DNA of 54,000 nucleotides from an uncultured Eubacteriales bacterium (lineage in GTDB: Bacteria > Bacillota > Clostridia > Monoglobales > Monoglobaceae), in NCBI GenBank assembly GCA_900542675.1, contig UQOT01000004.1, forward strand, positions 1 through 54,000, read 5' to 3'. This document shows, in pieces, positions 1 to 9,122 of this stretch. Every line of letters begins with the position of its first letter. Position 1 is the first letter of the stretch. The translations under genes were made by a program, and so were the position numbers. Under the pieces are notes generated by a model. It worked only from the letters and a program-made list of their open reading frames with translations. It had not been told where the DNA came from and did not search any database.

Positions 1-1007
1 GTATGGACAACTGCGCGCATAACGGTGACCGTCTTAAAGCGGCACTGACCGCATTTGCCCGAACGTGGGAGGAAAACGGGTTCTCAGACAGCGGTTTTTT
101 GGATTACGTTTCGAATCCGAGCCGCGTGTCCTTTCCCTGCACAATGATAGACAAAATAACGCCGCGCCCGGATGAAAGAATTGCGCGTATGCTTGAGGAT
201 GACGGAATTAAGCTTAACGCTCCGTTTGTCACCGCCAAAAACACATATGCCGCGCCGTTTGTGAACGCTGAGGAATGCAGATGGCTTGTGATTGAAGACA
301 GCTTCCCGAACGGCAAACCGAAGCTTGAGAGCAGCGGAATATTTTTTGCAGATCGCGAAACGGTCGAAAAGGCGGAGCGAATGAAGGTATGCACCTGTTT
401 AAATCCGCTGCACACCACACTTGCGGTGTTCGGCTGTCTGCTCGGCTATACGCTGATTTCCGATGAAATGCGCGATAAATGCCTCACCGAATTAATAAGC
501 CGTATCGGCTATGACGAAGGCCTGCCCGTGGTGACTGACCCTAAGATAATCAATCCGGAAGAATTTTTAAAGTCTGTCATTGAAAACCGCCTTAGCAATC
601 CGTTTATACCCGATTCGCCGCAGAGGATTGCAACCGACACATCTCAAAAGCTTGCCGTACGCTTCGGCGAAACTATAAAGGCATACGGAGAGGACGCAAA
701 AAAATTAAAATATATTCCTTTGGTTCTTGCGGGCTGGATTAGGTATCTGACAGGAATTGATGACAGCGGAAAACCGTTTAAAATAAGCCCCGACCCGCTG
801 CTTGAGCGGCTCAAAAAATATGTTGCGGATACCGAAATCGGGAAAGAAGCAGATGCCGAAAAACTAAAACCGCTGCTTTCGGACAAAGAAATTTTTGGTG
901 TGGATTTGTATGAATTCTCTCTTGCCGAAAAAGTAATTGAATATTTAAACCAAATGCTCACGCATCACGGAGCAGTAAGAGAAACAATCGAAAATACCCT
1001 AAAATAA
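1..1007 (+). CDS. Mannitol dehydrogenase-family polyol/hexuronate oxidoreductase (5' partial)
   Basis: This is the C-terminal two thirds of an NAD(P)-dependent long-chain polyol dehydrogenase of the mannitol dehydrogenase/fructuronate reductase (UxuB) family. Members interconvert a sugar acid or ketose with its polyol in the cytoplasm. The visible protein opens inside the conserved DNCxHNG segment that lies within the Rossmann domain, and it continues with the family signature SFPCTMIDKITPRP. The first ATG at base 3 is therefore an internal Met, and the gene begins upstream of the window. The mostly helical C-terminal substrate domain follows, with HGAV near the end. About 335 codons are visible, against about 490-540 for the family. 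Substrate cannot be decided here; fructuronate, mannonate and mannitol are all possible. A palindromic terminator follows directly. Confidence 0.85.
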   Translation, partial: MDNCAHNGDRLKAALTAFARTWEENGFSDSGFLDYVSNPSRVSFPCTMIDKITPRPDERIARMLEDDGIKLNAPFVTAKNTYAAPFVNAEECRWLVIEDSFPNGKPKLESSGIFFADRETVEKAERMKVCTCLNPLHTTLAVFGCLLGYTLISDEMRDKCLTELISRIGYDEGLPVVTDPKIINPEEFLKSVIENRLSNPFIPDSPQRIATDTSQKLAVRFGETIKAYGEDAKKLKYIPLVLAGWIRYLTGIDDSGKPFKISPDPLLERLKKYVADTEIGKEADAEKLKPLLSDKEIFGVDLYEFSLAEKVIEYLNQMLTHHGAVRETIENTLK

Positions 1008-1032
1008 AAAGGCGCCCCGCGGGGCGTCTTTT
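1006..1032. terminator. Bidirectional intrinsic terminator
   Basis: A perfect 14-bp palindrome (CGCCCCGCGGGGCG, 1013-1026) is flanked by A-rich sequence on the left and TCTTTT on the right. It serves the dehydrogenase gene on the plus strand and the rubredoxin gene on the minus strand, and it abuts both stop codons. Confidence 0.8.
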
Positions 1033-1189
1033 AATCTACTTGGCTGAACTGGTCTTTGCCGACTCCGCAGAGCGGGCATAGGAAATCCTCAGGAACATCT
1101 TCCCACTTTGTGCCGGGAGCGATGCCGTTATCCGGGTCGCCCGCAACCTCGTCATAGATGTAGCCGCATACGTCACATATAAATTTCAT
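1031..1189 (-). CDS. Rubredoxin
   Basis: This is a 52-residue rubredoxin, a small cytoplasmic electron carrier with one iron held by four cysteines. Both metal knuckles are present: CDVCGYIYDE near residue 5 and CPLCGVGKDQF near residue 38. Between them lies the typical D-P-x-G-I-x-P-G-T-x-F/W-E-x-x-P-x-D-x-x stretch. The length is normal for the family. The ATG has a GGAGG site 8 bases upstream (1198-1202). It appears to be monocistronic. In anaerobes rubredoxins commonly feed electrons to oxygen or superoxide scavenging enzymes; no partner lies next to it here. Confidence 0.95.
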   Translation of the reverse strand: MKFICDVCGYIYDEVAGDPDNGIAPGTKWEDVPEDFLCPLCGVGKDQFSQVD

Positions 1190-1264
1190 TCTTTATGCCT
1201 CCATTTCTTATTTATAATAGTTTCTTATTATTTTAGATAATTATACCTATTTTTTGTAAACCCG

Positions 1265-4200
1265 TCAAGAGCGAATTTGTCTGCGGATAAACAAAGCAAT
1301 CGCCAAAAGCACACCTGCAGCTACAAGAACTATACCGCCGAGTAACCATATATTGCTGCGCTTATGCAGTACCGTAAATTCGCTCTCACCGTCAAGTTCA
1401 AATATCAGGTAGCTGCCGTCACGTTCCGCTTCCAAAATCCGCGTTTTTCCGTCGCGTACAATGCCGATATAATTGCCCTTTTTCTCTTTGTCGCGGATAT
1501 GCACTTTAATCATTCCGTTATACTCAGGCTCAATCTCAAAGTCATACGCTGCAACGAAAGTATATGCCGAAGCATAGTCGCCTGCCGGGTCGGTCTCCCA
1601 CGCTCTGACCTTTGCTCCGTCCTTAAAATTTCCTTCAACCAGCAATAGCGGCGGCTCCTCGTCCGTGCCTATTGTTCTGACCGCATCTATGTATTCCGCA
1701 ATGAACTTTGTGTCTCGGCGTATCGGCTCTGTCGTATCCCTGCTCCACTGCGGGCAGTAGCCGTCGCGCGTTTCAAGCTCGGGCACTTCGCTTTCGTCTA
1801 TTACCGTACCGTAATCGACAGTCATATTCTTAACCGTGTTGTCATCCGCCACGAACTCGACCTTAAAATGAAACCTTGCCATATCGGCGGATTTTGCCTT
1901 AATCAGAGCGCCGATTGATGCGGCAGTGTTATCCGACAAAACTCTGTTCTGCGGCAAAAAAATATCACCGCTGCCGACATACCACTCGTCAGATAAAAAC
2001 CCCTTCATCATCTCGGGCACAGTGTCCGTGCCGGTTATCTCATACCACTCAAGCGCTACCGCCTTACCGTCAAAATCCGCACCGTTTACACCGCTGAGCC
2101 CCTCTTTGATAAAATAGTTATTAAGCACCGTGCCGTCGGACGTGCCTGCAATGGCTCCGCTTTTCTCGGGTGTTCCGTTTATTCTCGGCAGCGAATAGCA
2201 GGTTGTAATATTGTCCGCTTCACCCGCTATACCGCCTATCGTATCCTTACCGCTTAAATCATTTATCGCTGCGCAGCCGCTGATTTTGCCGTTTGAATAT
2301 CCGGCTGTGCCGCCGACATAGCTGCCGTTCTCGCCGCCGTTTATTTCGCCGCGCGACAGACTGTTTTTTATAACGCCGAAGTTTGCGTCGCCGACTATAC
2401 CGCCGGCGTATCCATTCTTGCTCTCTACGTTGTTTTCGCTCACGCAGCCGTTTACTACAGCCTTCACAACTGATGTCGTCGTTATTATCTTTCCGCTCGG
2501 CAAGGTGATGTTCTGACCGTTTTTGACTGCGGACTCAATTCCTATCGTTCCGCCTATGCCGCCCACGTCGTTTTCGCCGCTTATTTTGCCGCTGCTTACG
2601 CAGTATATTACAACCGCGTTGTCCGTCGGCATTCCCGCCACGTCGCGCGGAGTGCTTACATCGACGCTCATAATATCGCGGGTTTCCCTTCTGAGCTCAT
2701 CATCGGAAAGATTTATCATATCGTCAGCGTATACTCTTGTGAAGAATATATCCGAAACCGCACTTCCTATTATTCCGGGACTGAACTTCGGCAGATTTAT
2801 GCTGTCCAAATATCCCCTGATTTTTTCTACCGTCTGCTTAATCTCCTGCTGCATCTCGTTTATCTCGGTATTGGCAGCGTCAAGCTTGGTCTGGGCGTCT
2901 TTAAGCACATTGTTTAGCTGATTAAGCGGTCTTTCGACTGCGCCGGTTATGTCGTTTGCATCAGAGCGCAGCGCGTTCAGCGTCCTTGAAAGCGAATTCA
3001 TAGCCGAGGTTATACTGCTGCTCATAGGTCTTAGCATTGTATCCTGTACATAGTCAAGCCTGCCGCTTAAATCATCCAGTCTGTCCGCGACCGTCTCAAG
3101 GTCGCCGCTGTCGTATGCTTCGTTTATGTCGTTTACTATACTGTCTATATCGCTAAGCAGCGTATTTGCGGTGTCCGACATAGTTTCGGCATTTTCTATT
3201 GTGTTGTTTATAGAGTCAATTGCATTGCCAAGATCGCCGCTTGTCTCACCGTTAATCGTGTCAAGCAGAGCAGCGCCCGATTCGTTGAGCACCTGCAGGC
3301 TGTTCATCGTGTCCGAAAGACTGCCCAAAAAACCGCTGTTTTCAACATCGCCGCGTATCGCGTCTATAAGCCCGCTTTGGCTCTCGCCTATACTGTTTAA
3401 GGTGTCTGCAAATGTGTCGCGTGCGTCCGACAAACCCAAAAGCGTTGAGAGCAGACCGCCTCTGCCGCCGAAACCGAGTCTGTCCAGAATGTCGTTTACA
3501 TCGTTGTTTATTCTTTCCTGATAGCCGTCTATATCGTTCTTGATATTTTTCCGCGTGTCGTCAACGTCGTTTTTAACATTTTCGCGCAGCTCGTCAAGGT
3601 CGGTTATGCTGATGTCCGTAAACGGCTCAAACCTGCCGAAAATACCGCCGACGCTTTTTGCGCCCAGTACCGCTCCGCTGTTTTCGCATTCAAGTATACA
3701 GCCGCTCTGCCTGCCTGCGATACCGCCGATGTTATAGCCGACATTTTTGTACCCTATTTCCGCGCTGTTCATACACGCCTCGAGCACGCCGTCGTTCATA
3801 CCCGCAACACCGCCCGTATTGCGGCTGTCCTCTATGGGCTCGGAGTTTATTTTTCCATCGTTGCGTCCGGCTTTTATCCAGCCGTAATTTCTGCCCGCAA
3901 CACCGCCCGTATCACTGTTGCCGATAATTGAAGAAAAGTTACGGCACACTTCTATATATCCGTCCTCGCGGTTCTCGCCCGCAATACCGCCGACTGCAAT
4001 GTCGCCTTCGATTTCACCGTCAAATGTGCAGTTTATAATCCTTCCGCTGTTCGTGCCGACTATGCCGCCGAGCACCGATACCGACGTTTTTTGGGTGAAC
4101 TCCTCTGAGTTAAGCCCGGCGTTTTTCGCAACACTGCCTATTATTTCGTTAATTGACGTCGCCGCCTCGGCGCTCTTTTTCGCCTTGACCGTGCCCGAGA

Positions 4201-4579
4201 CGTTTAAATCTCGTATTTCGCCGCCGCGCCCAAGCTCAAAGCACAAACCCTTGGTTGAACCGTCAAAGCTGAGCTTTATATTCTTTATTTGATGGCCTCC
4301 GCCTTCAAATGTGCCGCAGAATATCTTCATCGGCTCAAAGTCGACGCCCTCCATATCAATATCGTTTAAAAGCGTGACCTTCATACCGCGCGAATAGCTG
4401 TCGTATACGCAGTTTTTGCTGAGCGACGCAAAATCCTGCGGCGTCTCTATAAGTATAACCGCGCCTCCATCGCCCTCGGCGGCACAGGGATATATAATCC
4501 CCGCAGCAAGCACAAATGCCGCAAGTATAAGCGCCGATGCTCTTTTTATTATATTTTTGTATTGCCCGTATGATATCAT
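1265..4579 (-). CDS. Large exported GLUG-repeat protein with central coiled coil and C-terminal membrane anchor
   Basis: This is an 1104-residue surface protein of unknown function. An N-terminal signal peptide (hydrophobic about 14-33) is followed by repeated GLUG-type motifs of the form GGIAGxNxG..I..C.N.G from about residue 165 to 315. Residues about 325-610 form a long, strongly charged helical, coiled-coil insert rich in Asn and Asp with few prolines. GLUG-type repeats resume at about 665-830 (GGIVGDANFG, GGTAGYSNG, GGIAGEADN). A short InlB-like beta segment (VEFVADDNTVKNMTVDYGT) and a region with an EEPPLLL segment follow. The C-terminus is one transmembrane helix and a short basic tail. 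Its start overlaps the stop of the upstream MMPL exporter gene by four bases (ATGA), so the two are translationally coupled. I infer an extracellular, membrane-tethered partner of that exporter. Confidence 0.75.
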   Translation of the reverse strand: MISYGQYKNIIKRASALILAAFVLAAGIIYPCAAEGDGGAVILIETPQDFASLSKNCVYDSYSRGMKVTLLNDIDMEGVDFEPMKIFCGTFEGGGHQIKNIKLSFDGSTKGLCFELGRGGEIRDLNVSGTVKAKKSAEAATSINEIIGSVAKNAGLNSEEFTQKTSVSVLGGIVGTNSGRIINCTFDGEIEGDIAVGGIAGENREDGYIEVCRNFSSIIGNSDTGGVAGRNYGWIKAGRNDGKINSEPIEDSRNTGGVAGMNDGVLEACMNSAEIGYKNVGYNIGGIAGRQSGCILECENSGAVLGAKSVGGIFGRFEPFTDISITDLDELRENVKNDVDDTRKNIKNDIDGYQERINNDVNDILDRLGFGGRGGLLSTLLGLSDARDTFADTLNSIGESQSGLIDAIRGDVENSGFLGSLSDTMNSLQVLNESGAALLDTINGETSGDLGNAIDSINNTIENAETMSDTANTLLSDIDSIVNDINEAYDSGDLETVADRLDDLSGRLDYVQDTMLRPMSSSITSAMNSLSRTLNALRSDANDITGAVERPLNQLNNVLKDAQTKLDAANTEINEMQQEIKQTVEKIRGYLDSINLPKFSPGIIGSAVSDIFFTRVYADDMINLSDDELRRETRDIMSVDVSTPRDVAGMPTDNAVVIYCVSSGKISGENDVGGIGGTIGIESAVKNGQNITLPSGKIITTTSVVKAVVNGCVSENNVESKNGYAGGIVGDANFGVIKNSLSRGEINGGENGSYVGGTAGYSNGKISGCAAINDLSGKDTIGGIAGEADNITTCYSLPRINGTPEKSGAIAGTSDGTVLNNYFIKEGLSGVNGADFDGKAVALEWYEITGTDTVPEMMKGFLSDEWYVGSGDIFLPQNRVLSDNTAASIGALIKAKSADMARFHFKVEFVADDNTVKNMTVDYGTVIDESEVPELETRDGYCPQWSRDTTEPIRRDTKFIAEYIDAVRTIGTDEEPPLLLVEGNFKDGAKVRAWETDPAGDYASAYTFVAAYDFEIEPEYNGMIKVHIRDKEKKGNYIGIVRDGKTRILEAERDGSYLIFELDGESEFTVLHKRSNIWLLGGIVLVAAGVLLAIALFIRRQIRS

Positions 4580-6999
4580 TTCTCATCCACCTCCGGAATG
4601 GGTTTATCGCTCATATTCTCGATAACCGCCTTGACGTCGCCCTTTATTACCCCGTGAATTGTACCGCTTACATAGCCGTTTATATAGCCCTTAACGCGGC
4701 CGTCAACAAATACAAGTCCCGAGCTTTCGCTCTTTTCGCGTACCTTTATCGTAAATGCGCCCTTGTCGATAAGCTTGTCGAATATAATTAATATCTGCGG
4801 CAAAACCGTCATAACAAGAATAATTGATATGAGTGTTCCTCTGCCGAGACAGATACCGAGCGAGCTTATAACCGGATTTGTCGAAATAAATCCAACCAAA
4901 AATCCCGCGATTGTCAGTATAAGCCCCGATGATACGATAGTCGGAAATGCAGCGTTGAGCGAATCAATCGCCGCCTGCTTGTGCCCGATTTCGCCTTTGA
5001 GCTGCATATACCTGTTTGTAAACACTATGGCGTAGTCAATCGTTGCGCCCATCTGTATCGAGCTTACAACGAGATAGCCCAAAAAGTACAGCGGCTTGCT
5101 CTCAAGATACGGGAACGAGAAGTTAATCCATATACTGCCCTGTATAGTGAGTACGAGCAAAACCGGCAGGCTTGCCGACTTGAACGTAAACACCAGAATG
5201 AGCAATACGGCAAGCAGCGTAAGGCAGGAAATCTTTAGATTATCCGTGCTGAAGGTGTTGCCGAGGTCGATTGCGGAGATTGCATTGCTGACCAAAATCG
5301 GCTCTGCATAATACTTTTCCGCGTCCTCCCTCACCTTGTTATGCAGTTCCACAACCTCAGGGCTTTCGTTGCCGCCGCGGTAGTTGATAACAAGCCTTGA
5401 ATATGTATCGCCCTCAAGCTGACTGCGCGCGTCGGTTACCTGATCATACAAATCATTTAAATCAGCGTTCATCTCGTCACCGAGGTCAATAACACCTAAA
5501 TCCATTTGCTCATGAACAAACATAAGTATATCTATAATCGGCACGGAGTACGAGTCAACGTCCTGAAATATCGCGCTGTACTGCGATACCGACGCGCCGT
5601 ATGCCTGAAACAGCGTCCGTGCGGTCGAGATATCAAGGTCCATAATCTCGGCAAATTGCCGCGGCGTCACCTTGTCGGTCAGATTGAAGTCGTCGTTTAC
5701 CTCAACATCTGCAAGCCCGAGCACCGAGTCTACACCGTCAAATTTCTTGACGTCCTGAAGGATTTTCTTTTCCTTCTCATACTCGCCCTTTGGAAGTATT
5801 ACCGCAAGCTGCTCCGTTATCTCGAACGTGTCTTTAATTTCGTTCTTCTCTTTAAGGTCTTGGCTCAGACGCGACGAGGTCGTAGTGTTCTGGTCAAACG
5901 CATAGTTACAGAGATTTGAAAGTACAATTCCGGCAACCATAATAACAGCAAAGATTAGCGGCACAACCCGCCTCGTCTTTATTACAATCCTGCCCCAAGA
6001 CGAAATATCCGGCACAAGATTTTTATGCTCGGTTTTATCAATATGCTTCGAGAACATCAGAAGAATTCCCGGCATCAGGAGGAAAACGGTAAGCAGGCTG
6101 CAAATTATACCCTTGCAGAGCACAAGACCGAGGTCCATACCTATGCCGAGCTGCATCGTCATAAGCGCAGCAAGCCCCGCTATTGTCGTAAGGCTGCTTG
6201 AGCTTATCTCAACAATACCCTTGCTGAGCGCGGCGACACACGCGTCGTGGTCGTTTAAAAACTGCTTTTCCTCGGCGAAGCGGTTCGACATAATTATCGC
6301 GTAGTCAATAGCAAGTGCAAGCTGAAGCACAATCGCCACTGAGTTTGAGATATACGAAATCTCGCCCAGCAGATAGTTTGAGCCCATATTGAGTACCGCC
6401 GCAACGACGAACACGATTATGTATACAATAACGTCAACGTACGATTTTGATGTAAACAACAGTATTCCGATAATAACAATCGCCGCGAGCAGCAAAATCT
6501 GACTCATCTCTTTTTGCAGCGTATTTGACGAATTGTCTATTGTGCTTGAATATGCATAGCTGTCATACTGCTCAAACTTATCGCGCACCTCGTTTTCTAT
6601 CCGTATTTCCTCATCGTTTTGAAGTCCTGCATTTAAAGTCACGTTAAACAACGCAGATGAATTCCTAAAGTGATCCTCCGAGTCGTCGAACTCTACGTCT
6701 TTAACGCCGTCAACTTCCTTTATCCTATCCGGCATCTTAGACGCATTGTCGTATGCGATGTTCTTAATCATAAGCGTAAATGTATCGCACGTCACGAACT
6801 GATTATCCATTATATCAAGACCCTTTTTCGTCTCGGTATAACCCGGCAGATACGAGGCGATATCATTATTAACCTCAACCTTAGGTATCGATATGGCGCA
6901 GAATATAAACGCAATCGCGAATACCAAATAAAACGCCTTTCGTTTATCAACAATAAAAAGCGCGACTTTTGTCATAAAATTGTCATCCGATTTCTGCAC
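4576..6999 (-). CDS. MMPL/RND-family transporter
   Basis: This is an 807-residue membrane protein of the RND superfamily, MMPL type, which uses the proton gradient to export lipids or hydrophobic compounds. It has the duplicated RND plan: one N-terminal helix (about 20-38), a first extracytoplasmic loop, a block of helices around 170-315, a second large loop, and a second block around 585-720. The intramembrane Asp-Tyr proton-relay motif occurs in both halves (ALAIDYAIIMSNRF and GATIDYAIVFTNRY). It starts with GTG, with AGGAG nearby. The C-terminal about 30 residues form an unusual alternating V/I-x-G-x repeat (VKGYINGYVSGTIHGV). It is the first gene of an operon with the GLUG protein and is divergent from a TetR regulator, the likely local repressor. 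Confidence 0.88.
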   Translation of the reverse strand: MQKSDDNFMTKVALFIVDKRKAFYLVFAIAFIFCAISIPKVEVNNDIASYLPGYTETKKGLDIMDNQFVTCDTFTLMIKNIAYDNASKMPDRIKEVDGVKDVEFDDSEDHFRNSSALFNVTLNAGLQNDEEIRIENEVRDKFEQYDSYAYSSTIDNSSNTLQKEMSQILLLAAIVIIGILLFTSKSYVDVIVYIIVFVVAAVLNMGSNYLLGEISYISNSVAIVLQLALAIDYAIIMSNRFAEEKQFLNDHDACVAALSKGIVEISSSSLTTIAGLAALMTMQLGIGMDLGLVLCKGIICSLLTVFLLMPGILLMFSKHIDKTEHKNLVPDISSWGRIVIKTRRVVPLIFAVIMVAGIVLSNLCNYAFDQNTTTSSRLSQDLKEKNEIKDTFEITEQLAVILPKGEYEKEKKILQDVKKFDGVDSVLGLADVEVNDDFNLTDKVTPRQFAEIMDLDISTARTLFQAYGASVSQYSAIFQDVDSYSVPIIDILMFVHEQMDLGVIDLGDEMNADLNDLYDQVTDARSQLEGDTYSRLVINYRGGNESPEVVELHNKVREDAEKYYAEPILVSNAISAIDLGNTFSTDNLKISCLTLLAVLLILVFTFKSASLPVLLVLTIQGSIWINFSFPYLESKPLYFLGYLVVSSIQMGATIDYAIVFTNRYMQLKGEIGHKQAAIDSLNAAFPTIVSSGLILTIAGFLVGFISTNPVISSLGICLGRGTLISIILVMTVLPQILIIFDKLIDKGAFTIKVREKSESSGLVFVDGRVKGYINGYVSGTIHGVIKGDVKAVIENMSDKPIPEVDEK

Positions 7000-7033
7000 T
7001 GTATATCACTCCTGAATTTTATGCTTATGATAT

Positions 7034-7062
7034 AGTATAATATCTTTACCGCCATTATTCAA
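7034..7062 (-). promoter_or_regulatory. Promoter of the MMPL-GLUG operon
   Basis: On the minus strand a TTGAAT -35 (7057-7062) and a TATACT -10 (7034-7039) are separated by 17 bases, about 35 bases before the MMPL start. Confidence 0.6.
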
Positions 7063-7086
7063 CCGACAAAAACCCGGATTTGTCGC
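7063..7086. promoter_or_regulatory. Inverted repeat beside the MMPL promoter, candidate operator
   Basis: CGACAAA and TTTGTCG (7064-7070 and 7079-7085) form an inverted repeat with an eight-base spacer, immediately upstream of the -35 element of the MMPL promoter. The position suits an operator for the divergently encoded TetR protein. Binding is inference. Confidence 0.35.
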
Positions 7087-7145
7087 AAAACAACATTTTT
7101 GTTTAAAATCTACAAAAGTACTGTTAATATACACAATATATTTAC

Positions 7146-7174
7146 TTGACATATGTCGTTTAATGTTCTATAAT
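7146..7174 (+). promoter_or_regulatory. Promoter of the TetR-family gene
   Basis: TTGACA (7146-7151), 17 bases, TATAAT (7169-7174). The -35 overlaps a perfect 10-base palindrome GACATATGTC (7148-7157), a possible autoregulatory site. Confidence 0.65.
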
Positions 7175-7253
7175 TACGATATTTACACCGAAAATATAGT
7201 AATTGGAGTGATATTTTATAAGTGACACATTACCTAAAAAAGAAGATTTAAGA

Positions 7254-7805
7254 GTGCGCAGAACCAAAAAGCTGCTGTCTGATGCGCTTTTTGAGCTTAT
7301 TAAAAAGAATGCGTTTGAAAAAATTACCGTATGTGACATATGTGATGCTGCAATGGTTCACCGTGCGACGTTTTACTCGCACTTTAGCGATAAGTATGAG
7401 CTTTTAAACTATTCAATGAACGAACATCTGCCGCTCAGCCATATAGAGGAGTCACTCAGCGATGAGGAGCTAAACGATGCGTATTTTTCGGCAATGATTG
7501 AGAAAACTATCAAAAGCGTGTGCAACGGCAAGCAAATTTACGCGTCAATTCTTAAAAAGAACAAGGAATATTCAATCGTTGACAGAACTCAGGAATTTTT
7601 GGAAATTCGTTTTTCAAAGAGAATAAAAGAAAAGCTGCCTGAAAGCATCCTTCCGGTTAAGCCCGAAATTCTTGCAAGTTTTTACGTCGGCGCGTGTATG
7701 AACGTAATGATTAAATGGATAACGGACGACATAAAAATGACTGAGGATGAGCTTATAAAAAGCCTGCGCACCCTGCTCAGCTTTTCACCGGAATATATTA
7801 AATAA
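7254..7805 (+). CDS. TetR/AcrR-family transcriptional regulator
   Basis: This is a TetR-type repressor with an N-terminal helix-turn-helix (RRTKKLLSDALFELI, then FEKITVCDICDAAMVHRATFYSHF at about residues 18-45). It has an all-helical ligand/dimer domain with a TetR_C-like end. Such proteins repress a neighbouring exporter until a ligand binds; the divergent MMPL operon is the obvious target. The only standard start in frame is this GTG, which has no good ribosome site. The frame stays open upstream to 7212 and encodes DTLPKKEDLRV, the usual lead-in of this family. A GGAG (7205-7208) sits nine bases before an ATA codon at 7218. True translation may therefore start at that ATA. Confidence 0.85.
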   Translation: MRRTKKLLSDALFELIKKNAFEKITVCDICDAAMVHRATFYSHFSDKYELLNYSMNEHLPLSHIEESLSDEELNDAYFSAMIEKTIKSVCNGKQIYASILKKNKEYSIVDRTQEFLEIRFSKRIKEKLPESILPVKPEILASFYVGACMNVMIKWITDDIKMTEDELIKSLRTLLSFSPEYIK

Positions 7806-7820
7806 GAGCCGGTTCGACGC

Positions 7821-7849
7821 TTGCAATTTTAAGCTAAACGTGCTATAAT
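7821..7849 (+). promoter_or_regulatory. Promoter of the phosphodiester glycosidase gene
   Basis: TTGCAA (7821-7826), 17-base spacer, TATAAT (7844-7849). Confidence 0.6.
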
Positions 7850-7888
7850 TGTTGCCGATACATACAGAAGGGAATTTTATAATTATTT

Positions 7889-9058
7889 ATGAAATACAAT
7901 AACAAACTTAAGAAATTCTGCCGCGCAGCTTCGGCAGTTTTTTCCGCTACAGCGCTTTTGTCCGCACCTGTTTGCGGCTTTGCGGTTGAGTCGGAATACG
8001 ACTATGACTTTGAAATTGACGTTTCGGCATTCTCAAACACAGAGGTCGGCAATATCTCGGCAGGTGCAGACGGCGCCGCGGGAGCTGAGATTACAGAGTA
8101 TGGAAATAACCTCTTTATAAATGGGTTTGAGCGCTCGCTTTCTCAACCTATGGTCTATGTGGACGGTATTCTTATGGCGCCTATAGACTCGCTTCCCGAT
8201 TTTATGCAATGCAATGTGTACTATGATGCGGAGCATTATACCGCCTACATCATAAATCACGAATATTCGGTGCGTGTTGCACTTGGCAGCAACATCGCTA
8301 TAATCAACAATATATACACCGAATACTGGGACGCGAAGCTTTTAAATCTCGGCGGCGTGCTGTACGTTCCGCTTGAATCACTGATGCAAACGCTCTGGTT
8401 CAGCGCCGACCTTACAAACGGCGTCAGAATTTCACGCCGCACGCCCGAGCCGTATATATACACCTACACCGGCGGCGTACACGTCGTATACATCGACCCG
8501 CTAAGCATCAAGGCGCAGCCGATAATAAACAAATCCGCCGAGAGCAGCGGCAAGGCGAATTATAGCAATTCGACCTTCTTCGGTTGGGAATCAAACGGAA
8601 ACACATACTCAGTCGGCCATATAGTCAGCGAGGGGAATATAATTTCAAACTACGCGACGCACGGCAGTCCGGTCACAACGCTTATCGTACACTACGACGG
8701 CACGGTAGAGATAAAGCGTGTCTATGATATTGCAGCTGAGCCGAATGTTATGTTCGCAGTCAGCGGCTGCGGTGTTCTGCCGAGCGTTATGTCCTCTGAG
8801 GAAGGATTTGTCGGCGCGTTTGATATCGACCGCTACACAAACAGGACGTATATAGGCTATAATCCGACAAGTGATAAAATAGTGCTGTGTGTCAGCTCGT
8901 CTACAACACTGAGCCGCGCGGGGCAGGTTCTTTCAAATTTAGGCTGCGCGCAAGGTCTTGCGCTTGACGGCGGCGGAAGCGCAGCACTCGGTCTCAGCAA
9001 CGGAGTACGCTTTAGCTCGGACGGCAGAAAGCAGTATGCCGTACTGTATTGGGATTAA
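7889..9058 (+). CDS. Secreted phosphodiester glycosidase (NAGPA-like) with copper-amine-oxidase-N-like domain
   Basis: This is a 389-residue exported protein. It has a signal peptide (hydrophobic about 10-32). A region around 75-185 with paired VYVDG..MAPIDSL and VLYVPLESL elements resembles the copper amine oxidase N-terminal (stalk) domain of many clostridial surface proteins. A C-terminal domain from about 195 belongs to the phosphodiester glycosidase (NAGPA) family, ending in the characteristic ALDGGGSAALGL segment. Characterised relatives remove N-acetylglucosamine from phosphodiester-linked sugars; in bacteria the substrate is probably a wall or exopolysaccharide phosphodiester. It appears monocistronic, between its own promoter and a terminator. 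Confidence 0.8.
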   Translation: MKYNNKLKKFCRAASAVFSATALLSAPVCGFAVESEYDYDFEIDVSAFSNTEVGNISAGADGAAGAEITEYGNNLFINGFERSLSQPMVYVDGILMAPIDSLPDFMQCNVYYDAEHYTAYIINHEYSVRVALGSNIAIINNIYTEYWDAKLLNLGGVLYVPLESLMQTLWFSADLTNGVRISRRTPEPYIYTYTGGVHVVYIDPLSIKAQPIINKSAESSGKANYSNSTFFGWESNGNTYSVGHIVSEGNIISNYATHGSPVTTLIVHYDGTVEIKRVYDIAAEPNVMFAVSGCGVLPSVMSSEEGFVGAFDIDRYTNRTYIGYNPTSDKIVLCVSSSTTLSRAGQVLSNLGCAQGLALDGGGSAALGLSNGVRFSSDGRKQYAVLYWD

Positions 9059-9082
9059 AGCTCACAAATTTAGTCATTAATA

Positions 9083-9115
9083 AAGGGAACGGAAAAACCG
9101 TTCCCTTGTTTTTTA
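9083..9115. terminator. Intrinsic terminator
   Basis: A 10-bp stem AAGGGAACGG/CCGTTCCCTT with a five-A loop is followed by TGTTTTTT. It lies between convergent genes and probably serves both. Confidence 0.85.
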
Positions 9116-9122
9116 TGTCAAA

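Noticed and set aside
2523..4292. Several open plus-strand frames of 65-132 codons opposite the GLUG gene
   Set aside because: They mirror the repetitive, biased composition of the GLUG and coiled-coil coding strand and have no ribosome sites or domains.
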